From Kazachstania africana CBS 2517 (lineage: Eukaryota; Ascomycota; Saccharomycetes; Saccharomycetales; Saccharomycetaceae): a DNA stretch of 64,000 nucleotides. Location of the stretch: positions 434,001 through 498,000 of the forward strand of contig NC_018949.1 in NCBI RefSeq assembly GCF_000304475.1. Direction: 5' to 3'. The position numbers and the translations under genes were made by a program. The notes beneath the pieces were generated by a model. That model was given only the letters and a program-made list of their open reading frames with translations. It had not been told where the DNA came from and did no database searches. Positions 37,934 through 46,825 of the stretch are shown in pieces. Numbering within the stretch: the stretch's first letter is position 1; each line of letters opens with the position of its first letter.

Positions 37934-39097
37934 ATGGAGGTTAGCAGGAAAAAGAGTTTAACAGGACTTCCCGATGATATGAAAGCGGTTGTCTTTCAAG
38001 ATGGTAAGGCGGTGGTAAGGGATGACGTACCAATTCCAGTCTTCGTTGACGACGGTTTTATGTTGGTCAAGGCGATAGCAGTGGCTGTAAATCCATCGGA
38101 ATGGAAACATATCGATTATAAGTTAGGTCCAGAAGGTTCTATCTTGGGTTGCGAGGTGGTGGGACAGATTTTGAAACTCGGCCCAAATATTATTGGTGAA
38201 AAGGATGAGTTCAAAGTAGGTGATTATGTTATGGGATTTGTCCACGGATGCTCCAATTTAAGACCACAAAATGGTGCCCTTGCTGAATATTGTTTGGTTG
38301 ATTCAGCCACTTGTTACAAGGCCCCTGCTAATTTGAAATTGAGTGGGAAGGAGCATATTTCTTACGGTCCTGTCAAGACTTTTGAAGGCGCTGTATCCAT
38401 GCCAGTGGCTCTAACCACTGCAGGAGCAATCGTATCTCATGAATTTAAACTCAATTTAGAATGGGAACCGGCTGAAGTACAACACGATTTCCCAATTTTA
38501 ATCTGGGGTGGTACCACTGCAGTGGGACAAATCTTGATTCAACTGGTTAAAAAATTGAATGCTTATTCCAAGATTATCGTTGTTGCGTCACAAAAATACG
38601 AGAAACAATTGAAAGACTTTGGTGCAGATGAAGTCTTCGATTACCATGATCCAGACGTTATTTCCAAGATTAAGTCCAAATACAAAAATATACAACATCT
38701 TATTGATGCTGTATCAAATGAACAAACTATTCAACAAGTCTATAAATGTGCCTGTGATGATTTACCGGCAACGGTCATGCAGTTAGTGTTTTTAAACATC
38801 GAACACATCAAACCAGAAGACAGAAGAGAAAATGTTAAAATTATTGGTACTATTGTTTATTTAGTTACAGGCACTCCTATTACCATGGGTCCTTATAATT
38901 TCCCCGCCAACCCACGCTATAGAAAAGATATAATAAGGTTTGTCAAATTCATTATCCCAAGAATTGTAGAAGGAGATATTCAACATATGCCAGTGACTAT
39001 CAGCAATAACGGTCTAGAAGATGTTCCTGAATTGATTGACTTAGTAAGAAAGGGTAAAGCCTCCAATGAAAAGTTTGTCACAATTCTACCACAGTGA
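37934..39097 (+). CDS. YNL134C-type NAD(P)H-dependent reductase (medium-chain, zinc-free)
   Basis: A 387-residue medium-chain dehydrogenase/reductase very like S. cerevisiae YNL134C and its relatives YCR102C and YLR460C. A GroES-like part is at about 1-170 (MKAVVFQDGKAVVRDDVPIP; LGCEVVGQILKLGPN; GDYVMGFVHG). The Rossmann fold has the nucleotide motif WGGTTAVGQILIQLVKKLN near 190-210. The catalytic-zinc ligands of alcohol dehydrogenases are absent. Substrates are probably aldehydes or quinones, but this is not shown. It sits between IMG1 and BUD23, where S. cerevisiae has no such gene, so it is an insertion, duplicate or S. cerevisiae loss. I give no symbol because the exact orthologue is unclear. 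Confidence 0.85.
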   Translation: MEVSRKKSLTGLPDDMKAVVFQDGKAVVRDDVPIPVFVDDGFMLVKAIAVAVNPSEWKHIDYKLGPEGSILGCEVVGQILKLGPNIIGEKDEFKVGDYVMGFVHGCSNLRPQNGALAEYCLVDSATCYKAPANLKLSGKEHISYGPVKTFEGAVSMPVALTTAGAIVSHEFKLNLEWEPAEVQHDFPILIWGGTTAVGQILIQLVKKLNAYSKIIVVASQKYEKQLKDFGADEVFDYHDPDVISKIKSKYKNIQHLIDAVSNEQTIQQVYKCACDDLPATVMQLVFLNIEHIKPEDRRENVKIIGTIVYLVTGTPITMGPYNFPANPRYRKDIIRFVKFIIPRIVEGDIQHMPVTISNNGLEDVPELIDLVRKGKASNEKFVTILPQ

Positions 39098-39163
39098 AAA
39101 TAAACCAAAGAGTCAGTATGAATTCTTTCTATATTTTACAAATGCCGTGTTTATTTAAAGATA

Positions 39164-39182
39164 ATATATATATATATATATA
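39164..39182. repeat. (AT)n microsatellite
   Basis: A short uninterrupted AT run between the convergent stops of the reductase gene and BUD23, probably part of both transcript 3' ends. Confidence 0.9.
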
Positions 39183-39195
39183 CAAATAAAATCTA

Positions 39196-40017
39196 TCAAA
39201 ATCTTGGTCTTCTCTTTCTACCTGTAAATTTAGAATCCTTAGCAACTTGTCTACCACGCCTTTTCATCAATTCCTTTTTCCTCAAAATAAAATTCTTGGA
39301 AGATTCCATTTCTTTGCCCTTTCTTAATCTCTTACGTGCAATACCATCCGATTCCTGAGCATCCATGGTAACACCATGTAAATTGACTTGTTCTTCACCT
39401 GCTCTTGGGGCACCGGACGTCAAAACAAGGTAATATTTCTTATTTTTCTTAGATTCAGGATCATCGATCACAAGACCACCACTGAAACCTGCCACTTTTG
39501 CAGTCTGTAAAATTTGATCAATTTGATCGTCATTCTTTGGATAAAATTGAGCAGCAAACTTACCACCTTTCTTCAATGAAGCGAAGAGTGTATTAAAAAA
39601 TCTCATAAGTCTTCTCTTTGGATCGTTATATGAAGTATCAGCATTACAAAGCCACTGAATAGCACTAATACTAATGGCAGCATCAAACGTACCAGCACGG
39701 AACGGTATTCCCAGCCCCATATCTTGCAACATCAAATCACCTTCTAGATCTCTAGTTAACCCTGTAGCCAACATGCTGGGCGAAATATCAAGGCCACACC
39801 AGATGTGATTACCTTCTTCACTGAGAATTTCACCACTCAACCCTGAACCGCAACCAATATCAAGTATAAAACTGTTATCTGGGATATTCAATAGTTCTAA
39901 TGCACGAAGCGTCATTTTGGCTTGAATATGCTGCACTCTTGTCGAGGAAGTGTACTTCTTCGACTCAGAATCATTGTAGAAGATTTCCGGTGGTGCTAAT
40001 TCTTCAGGACGAGACAT
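39196..40017 (-). CDS. BUD23: Bud23, 18S rRNA guanosine-N7 methyltransferase
   Basis: A 273-residue protein (275 in S. cerevisiae). The SAM-binding motif ILDIGCGSGLSGE is near residue 50, with further class-I methyltransferase blocks (GLDISPSMLATG; AISISAIQWLCNAD). The C-terminal 45 residues are very basic and end in KFTGRKRRPRF, the conserved WBSCR22/Bud23 tail. Bud23 methylates G1575 of 18S rRNA with its partner Trm112 and is needed for 40S export. A PAC and an RRPE element lie upstream (40047-40088). Gene order IMG1-BUD23-ARE matches YCR046-YCR048, apart from the inserted reductase. Confidence 0.97.
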   Translation of the reverse strand: MSRPEELAPPEIFYNDSESKKYTSSTRVQHIQAKMTLRALELLNIPDNSFILDIGCGSGLSGEILSEEGNHIWCGLDISPSMLATGLTRDLEGDLMLQDMGLGIPFRAGTFDAAISISAIQWLCNADTSYNDPKRRLMRFFNTLFASLKKGGKFAAQFYPKNDDQIDQILQTAKVAGFSGGLVIDDPESKKNKKYYLVLTSGAPRAGEEQVNLHGVTMDAQESDGIARKRLRKGKEMESSKNFILRKKELMKRRGRQVAKDSKFTGRKRRPRF

Positions 40018-40471
40018 TGTATCAATAGTGTATACACTTTTTCAGTTAGTGCATCTCATCGATGCACTACATCATTTTGAAATTTTTCATTCTAAATTTT
40101 TCTGATGCCGACCCGACAAGAGAACATAGAGGTAAAAAGTTTACCAGGGTCCCTCATCTTTAGAGGGAAGAGTAAAATAGGAGCGTTTCACAGAGTAGAG
40201 AACGTTTGGACAACAGAACTGATTGATTCCATAGTCTTTTAAGAGTTTCTCAGGTAGAAGTTGATACACACAAGTTAAAGCTCAGCATTTTACTGCATTT
40301 ACTCTATTTGGGATTGAGAAACGGGGATAGTAATATAGGAGGAAACAGGTTCTCGAAAGCTGAAAATATTATTTGCGACGAACCTCACCCAATACAGAGA
40401 AAGGATCTTACATAACAGATTAGATCATCATATTTCAGGGAACAAGGCACAAGTAAGTTTGGGAGATAGTC
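40018..40471. other. BUD23/ARE divergent promoter region (454 bp)
   Basis: The BUD23 side holds the PAC/RRPE pair. The ARE side is purine-rich with no recognised sites. No gene is seen. Confidence 0.6.
40047..40088 (-). promoter_or_regulatory. PAC inside an inverted repeat, plus RRPE, upstream of BUD23
   Basis: On the minus strand CGATGAGAT carries the PAC core GATGAG (40055-40061). It is embedded in a perfect 9-bp inverted repeat, TAGTGCATC (40047-40055) and GATGCACTA (40061-40069). TGAAATTTTTC at 40078-40088 is RRPE-like. This fits the ribosome-biogenesis regulon. Confidence 0.7.
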
Positions 40472-42238
40472 ATGACTGAGAAAGAGCTGCTAAATGATGA
40501 GGAGTTTATCCAGATTCAACGCCTGAACTCTAACAATAACCATAAGAGACATTCGATAGTGTATGATAAACCGATTTATGCTAGTGTTACCACGGATGAA
40601 CTAGCTGAGGAAACGGAGGAAAGCGCCGAACCTGCTAAATTGGAACAAGTTAGTGATGAGCTTTTAATTAGTTTCTTGAAAAATCTGAGTATTTTAGAGA
40701 AATCTAGGTACAGAAATGATTCAATAACTTCATTTTTTGGTGATGTCGATTTCGATAATAGACCCACCATTATCGATGGCCAGCTGAATCATCCATACAT
40801 TTCCTCCTTCAACGGACCCGTCGTGGAAAGACAAATGAGGGCTTTGGAAAGATCAAAGAGACAATTGAAGGCCAAAACTACTGAGGAAAAAGTGGATGAT
40901 GTCTTGGCAACTAGTGGAACCGATCCTCTATACAAGACACAGTTTGTATCCAATTTTTCCGGTGTATACGTTATGTTATGGATGATTATTGGTTTAATAG
41001 CTATCAGAAGTGTGGTCGACAATTATTTGGATAATAACGATCTTTTCAATGATGCATTAATTTTGAGATTCATGCTTCAACGTTTGCCAACAGTTGCTTT
41101 CCTTGACATGGTCATGTATTTTGCCACGTACTTTGTAGTTTTGGTCCATTATGGCTGCAAATTAAATCTTTTCACATGGCACAAAGTAGGGTTCTGGTTG
41201 GTATCAATTTTTGAATTGGGCTACGTTCCTTTCTTCATGTATCTTATTGGACATGTTCTTAACCTGAATTGGATCACCAGAATCTTCTTTTTTTTACATT
41301 CAGTGGTTTTATTAATGAAAATGCATTCGTTCGCTTTCTTTAATGGTTATCTATGGAATATTACTAAAGAATTAAATTATGCTAAGAGAGCTTTGGCAAA
41401 ATATAGGGATATCGATAAGCCTGATGTCTTAGAAACATTGAAAAAGAGTAAAAACTTCTGTGAATACGAATTAGCTTCACAAGCCAGCGACACAATCAAA
41501 TTTCCCGAAAATATTACAATAAAAAACTATTTCATGTATACTTTATTTCCAGTATTAGTTTATCAATTCGATTATCCGAGAACAAATAAGGTAAGATGGG
41601 GGTATGTTTTCGAACGGCTTGCAGCAATTTTTGGAACAATTTTGATTATGATTCTTGATGTTCAAGTGTTTATCTTGCCTCCTGCAGTTCGTGCCATGAA
41701 TTTAATAGAATCAGAATATCAATGGCCAAGTGGGTTAGCAAAATTTGCTGACTACATGCGTTTGATTGTTGATTTCTTCCCAGCAATGACGGTACTTTAC
41801 ATGCTAACTTTCTATTTGATATGGGACGCTATTTTGAATTGTGTTGCTGAATTAACATATTTCGCAGACAGATACTTTTACGGTGACTGGTGGAATTGCG
41901 TTTCATGGGCAGAGTTTTCTAGAATTTGGAATGTTCCAGTTCACAAATTTTTGTTAAGGCACGTTTATCACGCATCAATATCAAAGTGGAAGTTAAATAA
42001 ACTTCAAGCTACAATGTTTACCTTCATATTAAGTTCAATATTCCACGAACTATCTATGATTTCCATTTTCAAAAAATTCAGGCCATATTTGTTTCTTTTC
42101 CAAATGTCTCAACTACCAATGACCTTCGTAAGCACAACTAGTTTTTTCAAGAAAAGACCCGTCCTCAACAATGTCCTGTTCTGGACTGGTGTATGCTCAG
42201 GCCCTAGCGTGATCATGGCATTATACTTACTGTACTGA
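40472..42238 (+). CDS. ARE1/ARE2: Sterol O-acyltransferase (Are1/Are2, MBOAT)
   Basis: A 588-residue ER membrane enzyme (610 and 642 in S. cerevisiae Are1 and Are2). An acidic disordered N-terminus of about 160 residues is followed by many membrane segments from about 165 onward. The ACAT signature FYGDWWN is at 469-475 and the catalytic MBOAT histidine is His525 (SSIFHELSM). It esterifies sterols with acyl-CoA for storage in lipid droplets. Position next to BUD23 and YCR051W suggests the ARE1 copy, but nearby YNR021W and SNF12 come from the ARE2-side tract, so I cannot decide which paralogue is the orthologue. Confidence 0.95.
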   Translation: MTEKELLNDEEFIQIQRLNSNNNHKRHSIVYDKPIYASVTTDELAEETEESAEPAKLEQVSDELLISFLKNLSILEKSRYRNDSITSFFGDVDFDNRPTIIDGQLNHPYISSFNGPVVERQMRALERSKRQLKAKTTEEKVDDVLATSGTDPLYKTQFVSNFSGVYVMLWMIIGLIAIRSVVDNYLDNNDLFNDALILRFMLQRLPTVAFLDMVMYFATYFVVLVHYGCKLNLFTWHKVGFWLVSIFELGYVPFFMYLIGHVLNLNWITRIFFFLHSVVLLMKMHSFAFFNGYLWNITKELNYAKRALAKYRDIDKPDVLETLKKSKNFCEYELASQASDTIKFPENITIKNYFMYTLFPVLVYQFDYPRTNKVRWGYVFERLAAIFGTILIMILDVQVFILPPAVRAMNLIESEYQWPSGLAKFADYMRLIVDFFPAMTVLYMLTFYLIWDAILNCVAELTYFADRYFYGDWWNCVSWAEFSRIWNVPVHKFLLRHVYHASISKWKLNKLQATMFTFILSSIFHELSMISIFKKFRPYLFLFQMSQLPMTFVSTTSFFKKRPVLNNVLFWTGVCSGPSVIMALYLLY

Positions 42239-42604
42239 ATATTGGGGAAGACAACAATATACGTTGCAGCACGATTGAATTTTATGCCACTTATGAACCT
42301 TTTATATTACAAACTTTGGATATGGACAATATTTAAGTTGTTATATATATATTTATGATTATTTCTCCTTTTATACAATCTAGAAAATTATAAATTAACT
42401 GAATATTTAAATTTTATAAGATAATGATATGTACCAGCGCATCGAGGTGGGAAGAACTAAGTACTGTCCTATGTATTGCCGTCATGTTCGTACGCTTTTT
42501 CTTCAATATTAAAATTTTTTAATTAATAAATCCGATGAGCTTTTCAAAGATGCTATATAGTAAATCCAATATATAAGAGTACAGACAACGATATACCATC
42601 AAAC
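42239..42604. other. ARE / YCR051W spacer (366 bp)
   Basis: A/T-rich 3' region of ARE followed by the YCR051W promoter. The notable element is a PAC-like GATGAG with an RRPE-like A/T block. No gene is seen. Confidence 0.6.
42511..42541 (+). promoter_or_regulatory. RRPE-like and PAC elements upstream of YCR051W
   Basis: AAAATTTTTT (42511-42520) resembles the RRPE and CCGATGAGCT (42532-42541) is nearly the full PAC consensus GCGATGAGMT. They sit about 65-95 bp before the ATG, the usual distance for these elements. Confidence 0.6.
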
Positions 42605-43243
42605 ATGAATATCTGGGTTGCCGCAAGTGATGGCAGACAAGAGTTAGTAGAGAAATTCTTAAATGAAAACCCTAGCCTATCAGCAAACACTAAGGATCCA
42701 AACGGATATACACCTGTCCATGCTGCCGCAGCATACGGACACCATGATCTACTGCGCAAACTATGCTCAGAATACAATGGTGATGTCAATATTAGAGATG
42801 CAGATGGTGATACTCCTTTGCATCACTGTGAAGATGTGAACACAGCAAGACTTATTATCGAAGAACTAAATGGCGATTTTAGCCTTGTGAATAACGAAGG
42901 TAAGACTGCATTACAAGTATTTGAAGAAGACGGTGAATTTCCTGAGCTGATTGAGTACATGAGAGTGAAGTCAGGTATCCCTATCGAACAAGATAGTTTC
43001 GGTATTGACAAGGAACAATTGGGTCAGTTCAAAGACAGCATCCGTTACACTTTGGAGAATGAGCCTGAGGAACCTCTGGACGAAGAATCATTACAACGTA
43101 GAAAGAGATTGGAAGAGATCATCCAGGGCGATAATGCTGAACAAGAACTAGAAAACTACATCAGAGAGCTCGTAAGGTCTCAAATCTTGACCGGTGGTGA
43201 CTCTTCCGCAGCCGACGAATCCAGCACAAAACGTAGAAGATAA
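42605..43243 (+). CDS. YCR051W: Ankyrin-repeat protein, YCR051W homologue
   Basis: A 212-residue protein (about 222 in S. cerevisiae). Three or so ankyrin repeats fill about 1-115 ([60 protein letters not shown]). A charged helical region and a basic Lys-Arg end (STKRRR), which could be a nuclear signal, follow. The S. cerevisiae protein is non-essential and uncharacterised, found in cytoplasm and nucleus. Its upstream PAC/RRPE-like pair suggests co-regulation with ribosome biogenesis. Order ARE-YCR051W matches chromosome III. Confidence 0.9.
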   Translation: MNIWVAASDGRQELVEKFLNENPSLSANTKDPNGYTPVHAAAAYGHHDLLRKLCSEYNGDVNIRDADGDTPLHHCEDVNTARLIIEELNGDFSLVNNEGKTALQVFEEDGEFPELIEYMRVKSGIPIEQDSFGIDKEQLGQFKDSIRYTLENEPEEPLDEESLQRRKRLEEIIQGDNAEQELENYIRELVRSQILTGGDSSAADESSTKRRR

Positions 43244-43428
43244 TCTACTCACCTCCCCCATATAACCAACTGTATAGTAAACAGATAACCATAGAAGCCA
43301 TCTAGTTAACCGTATATATACTGCTCATCACTAGTTGCTGATGTCTTCGGGTAACAAATCTGTCTGATCATTTCGCGCATTTTGGCAATTTTTCACTTTT
43401 CGAATAAAAGAGACAGCTGCATTTAATA

Positions 43429-44703
43429 ATGGTGGTAAAGCCAATTGAGAGAGCCAGTGTGTGTATAACAGCCATGTCTGCTTTATCTAATATTGTGGAA
43501 CCTATGTTCCGTTTTGCTGAGAGAATTGGTAATATGAATGCTGATTACTTCAATTTGACCTACGAGGAACAGAAGGCAATGTCATTTTTCGAAAGAGTTA
43601 GAGCTTACAATTGGCAATTTGAAGCGTTCGCCGTCGGAATGATGGTATTGATCTTCGTTTCTTTCAAATATGGTACTATGACAAACTCTAGCCGTGCTAG
43701 TAAGTTATTTGGTTCCATCCACGAGTTTCTAAGAAATGATTTAAATTTTGCCCGTGTGGGGTTTGCTACTGCTACCAGGAAAACGTACCTGGATGCCCAT
43801 TTACAAACATGGTTCACTTCTTTCGCTACAGGTCGTTCTACAATTGAAAGTGTTGCTATCAAGTGTCACCTTTTAGGCCGTCATAACCCTCTTGCTATCT
43901 TAGCCGAACATATCATTCGTCTATGTTTCCCAACTCTGCAATACGGCGACGAATTGAATGATTATGTGGAGATTTCTATCAAACCAAATGGTGTCTACGT
44001 GGCAAATGAAAATGCCAATGTTAACGGCAATGCCAAGGAAGTTCTATCTAACTTTAAATTCATTACTTCGATTGTCAACAAGTCATTCATGACTAAAGTT
44101 CGTCGTGATAACTTCTTCCTCTCATTAACCTACGCCTCTGAAAATGAAAAGTTACCTAAGGAATACGCCTACATGTCTGAAATCAATCAATTGAACGATT
44201 TCATTCCAGGTTACATCTCCAAAGGAAAATTAACTGAAGTACTAGCTAAATCTACAAATTTGCTACAATTTATCAGCTTCACAGATTTACCATCCGAGAA
44301 ACCAGTTGATGAGCAACAATGGAATGCTAACATTGAACCACGCTGTGTTATTCGTGCCAATGTTCCAACCAATTCCAAAGATTTGAAAACTTTGAACGAT
44401 ATTATCGCCATTGCTGTTGAAATCTACGACAACTTCACCCGTGATTTAGTTCAAAAGAAAGCCAGCACTCTAGTTACCTCCGATATCTTAAGAAAGAATA
44501 TCAATTTCCGTAATCAAGAGTTACAAAAGATCATTAAGTCCGCTAAAGATGCTGAACTTGAAATCATCAAGGAACAACAAAGAGAAATCGAAAAGGAGAA
44601 GAAACGTGAATTGAGAAAGACTGGCCAACAGGCAAACATCGACCAAAAGATGAAAGAAAAGAGGGAAAGACGTGCCAGAAACAAACAAAAGACTAGAATG
44701 TAA
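43429..44703 (+). CDS. YNR021W: YNR021W-type ER membrane protein (UPF0674, CCDC47-related)
   Basis: A 424-residue protein (404 in S. cerevisiae). One membrane segment spans about 65-82 (FEAFAVGMMVLIFVSFKYG). The following domain has the DUF1682 blocks (KTYLDAHLQTWFTSFATGRS; CHLLGRHNPLAI). The C-terminus is a long charged helix (KEQQREIEKEKKRELRKTGQ) ending in a basic tail that could contact ribosomes. In animals the DUF1682 protein CCDC47 belongs to the multipass translocon; the yeast protein's role is not established. The ATG at 43474 (MSALSNIVEPMFRF) may be the true start. It belongs to the YNR tract, here interleaved with chromosome III genes. Confidence 0.85.
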   Translation: MVVKPIERASVCITAMSALSNIVEPMFRFAERIGNMNADYFNLTYEEQKAMSFFERVRAYNWQFEAFAVGMMVLIFVSFKYGTMTNSSRASKLFGSIHEFLRNDLNFARVGFATATRKTYLDAHLQTWFTSFATGRSTIESVAIKCHLLGRHNPLAILAEHIIRLCFPTLQYGDELNDYVEISIKPNGVYVANENANVNGNAKEVLSNFKFITSIVNKSFMTKVRRDNFFLSLTYASENEKLPKEYAYMSEINQLNDFIPGYISKGKLTEVLAKSTNLLQFISFTDLPSEKPVDEQQWNANIEPRCVIRANVPTNSKDLKTLNDIIAIAVEIYDNFTRDLVQKKASTLVTSDILRKNINFRNQELQKIIKSAKDAELEIIKEQQREIEKEKKRELRKTGQQANIDQKMKEKRERRARNKQKTRM

Positions 44704-45008
44704 TCTAAAGTCTTGTTATCTATTTTGTACATATAAAAATAACTTTGTCTTTCAAAAACTACTTATGTATGTAAGATCCATTTGCAATGTATAACTCTCA
44801 CCAACGTGTAACGGCCTGCAATCTTGGCCTGATTAGTGTCACTAATCAGCTACATAAAATATCATGCTTTTCACTACTTCAATGTTGGATTCCATCCTTT
44901 TATAATTTTTTTCATGCCTTACGGAAAGATGAATTTTGATGAAAAATAAACATCTTCTTTTTGAAACTTTGACGACGTGAAGTATAAGGACTATATAGGT
45001 AGTATACA
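44704..45008. other. YNR021W / SNF12 spacer with a 21-bp palindrome (305 bp)
   Basis: Contains the near-perfect palindrome CTGATTAGTG-T-CACTAATCAG at 44829-44849, about 160 bp before SNF12. It could be a dimeric factor site or a short RNA hairpin at the YNR021W 3' end. Nothing else is seen. Confidence 0.7.
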
Positions 45009-46559
45009 ATGTCTAAAGGCGGTATTTCGAAGCCAAATATGAAGACCAAAGGGTCAAATTTGAATGCTGCATCTATTGCAGCAGGTTCTGTCAAACCGCA
45101 GCAAGGTACTATCAACGCGCAACAGACAAATCCCATTCAAACACCACATCCAACAGATTCGTACATACCAAGCCATCTATCCGATTTGATTCCAGAACTC
45201 AACTCATACCAAGAACTGTTGGAAGCTGAAAAGAAACTGGATATTTATATGACAAGGAAAAAGATTGATCTTTACCAGAGTGTATCGCAATGGAATAACT
45301 CAAAACATTCTGAAACAGCTTTCTCTCATTACAACAAGGATTCTGTTAATTATTTACGTATTTTCATCTCAAACACTGCCGAGAATCAACCATGGCAAGA
45401 TCCAAATGGGGACATTTCGAATGCCACGTGGACTATGAGAGTCGAGGGTAGATTACTAGATTCTGCTGTTGCTGACAACGCTGCAAGACCCAAGTTCAGC
45501 TCGTTTATCCAAGATATAGCCGTGGATTTCAAGAAGACAAGCGATAAAGAGGAGAACGCGGAACAGAAAGAAAGTTCTGTGGACTCTTCTTCAGTCAGTC
45601 AGACTCCAATGGGTCTAACATTACCATTACATCTACCGGAATTAACACAGCAACAAAATACAAAGTCAGAGGACAATAACGCTGTGGATGAGGAAAGCAA
45701 CATTTATGATGCTGTGGAATGGCATTTTGACCCAAAAAATCCCGTTGAATTCGATGGTTTAGATATTAAGAGATCAGGTTCACAAAATGTAGAATGTACC
45801 GTTACAATTCAACCAAAGGGCTACACGGGAGCCTTCTTACAATACTCTCCAGAATTAAGCTTACTTATTGGTAAATCCCAAGGGTCATTACCTGATGCCG
45901 TATATGCTTTGTATAAGTACATCTTATTGAATCATCTTTTGATCAACGATGATTCCACATCAAAAGGTCACGAATCAATGACGAACGGTGAAAGAACGAT
46001 AGTGGAAGTTAATGATGGCTTGAACAGTTTATTGCCAGCAGCAAATGAAAAACCAACTACTTTAAAATTGTCCGAAATTCCACCTCTAATTAATTCACAC
46101 ATTTCACCAATAAAACCAATAAAGGTAGATTATACAATTAGAGTCGATAAGGCCTCTACGTATGGCAAATTAGTCTTCGATATCGAAGTACCTGATTTGG
46201 CCATGCAATCGAAGGCTCCTGTCGATGAACTAGGCAGAGAAGGCAGATCACTATTAACCGAAATAGATAAATTAACAGCCGAGTTGAATCCAAAACTACA
46301 AGACTTGGAAAAACAAATAAACAACTATCAATTACAGCTAAATTTAAACGCCAACAAGTACGGCTTCTTCAAGAAATTATCTGAAGACCCAGCTCTCGTT
46401 CTAAGAGAATACATGGAATCTTCATCGAATGCTTTGAAAGTCCTTTCCGGTGACGAGGGCTACAACGAGGATACCGTTAGACGCTCCCAATTTTACAAGG
46501 ATAACGAAGCAATGCTATTTGAAAATCTCGGTATCTTACTATCTAATGGTAGGATCTAA
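45009..46559 (+). CDS. SNF12: Snf12/Swp73, SWI/SNF complex subunit (BAF60)
   Basis: A 516-residue protein (566 in Snf12, 483 in the paralogue Rsc6). Shared blocks favour Snf12: PSHLSDLIPELNSYQELLEA, LRIFISNTAENQPWQDP, WTMRVEGRLLDSAVADN and the C-terminus ALKVLSGDEGYNEDTVRRSQ ending SNGRI. The SWIB/MDM2-like region is near 235-330 (NPVEFDGLDIKRSGS). It is a structural subunit of the SWI/SNF remodeller. Rsc6 (YCR052W) would be expected beside THR4 on the chromosome III tract, so the retained copy here is the other ohnologue, or the assignment is ambiguous at gene-order level. The 5' part is low-complexity. Confidence 0.92.
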   Translation: MSKGGISKPNMKTKGSNLNAASIAAGSVKPQQGTINAQQTNPIQTPHPTDSYIPSHLSDLIPELNSYQELLEAEKKLDIYMTRKKIDLYQSVSQWNNSKHSETAFSHYNKDSVNYLRIFISNTAENQPWQDPNGDISNATWTMRVEGRLLDSAVADNAARPKFSSFIQDIAVDFKKTSDKEENAEQKESSVDSSSVSQTPMGLTLPLHLPELTQQQNTKSEDNNAVDEESNIYDAVEWHFDPKNPVEFDGLDIKRSGSQNVECTVTIQPKGYTGAFLQYSPELSLLIGKSQGSLPDAVYALYKYILLNHLLINDDSTSKGHESMTNGERTIVEVNDGLNSLLPAANEKPTTLKLSEIPPLINSHISPIKPIKVDYTIRVDKASTYGKLVFDIEVPDLAMQSKAPVDELGREGRSLLTEIDKLTAELNPKLQDLEKQINNYQLQLNLNANKYGFFKKLSEDPALVLREYMESSSNALKVLSGDEGYNEDTVRRSQFYKDNEAMLFENLGILLSNGRI

Positions 46560-46657
46560 TATAATCTCAAATATACTCTATATATATAGTCTTTACAGTT
46601 GTAATATTGAATTTTATTATGTGAGTAATAGTAAAATTTTTTTCTTTTTCGCTGCTT

Positions 46658-46666
46658 GCGATGAGT
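46658..46666 (+). promoter_or_regulatory. PAC-type element upstream of THR4
   Basis: GCGATGAGT matches the PAC consensus with core GATGAG, preceded by a T-rich tract and about 160 bp from the THR4 ATG. THR4 is not a ribosome-biogenesis gene, so the match may be chance. Confidence 0.4.
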
Positions 46667-46825
46667 AAATCTATCCAGCCCGCTTGCGGAACAGGATCTT
46701 CGAGCAATGTACAGCACATTTAAAGAACTACAACAGCAAACTCATTTATAGTAAACGCACTTTGTGAAGTCTAGTTCTTCTGTTACGTTCAAGCAAGCAT
46801 TACAGGTGTATCATACTCAATAGAT

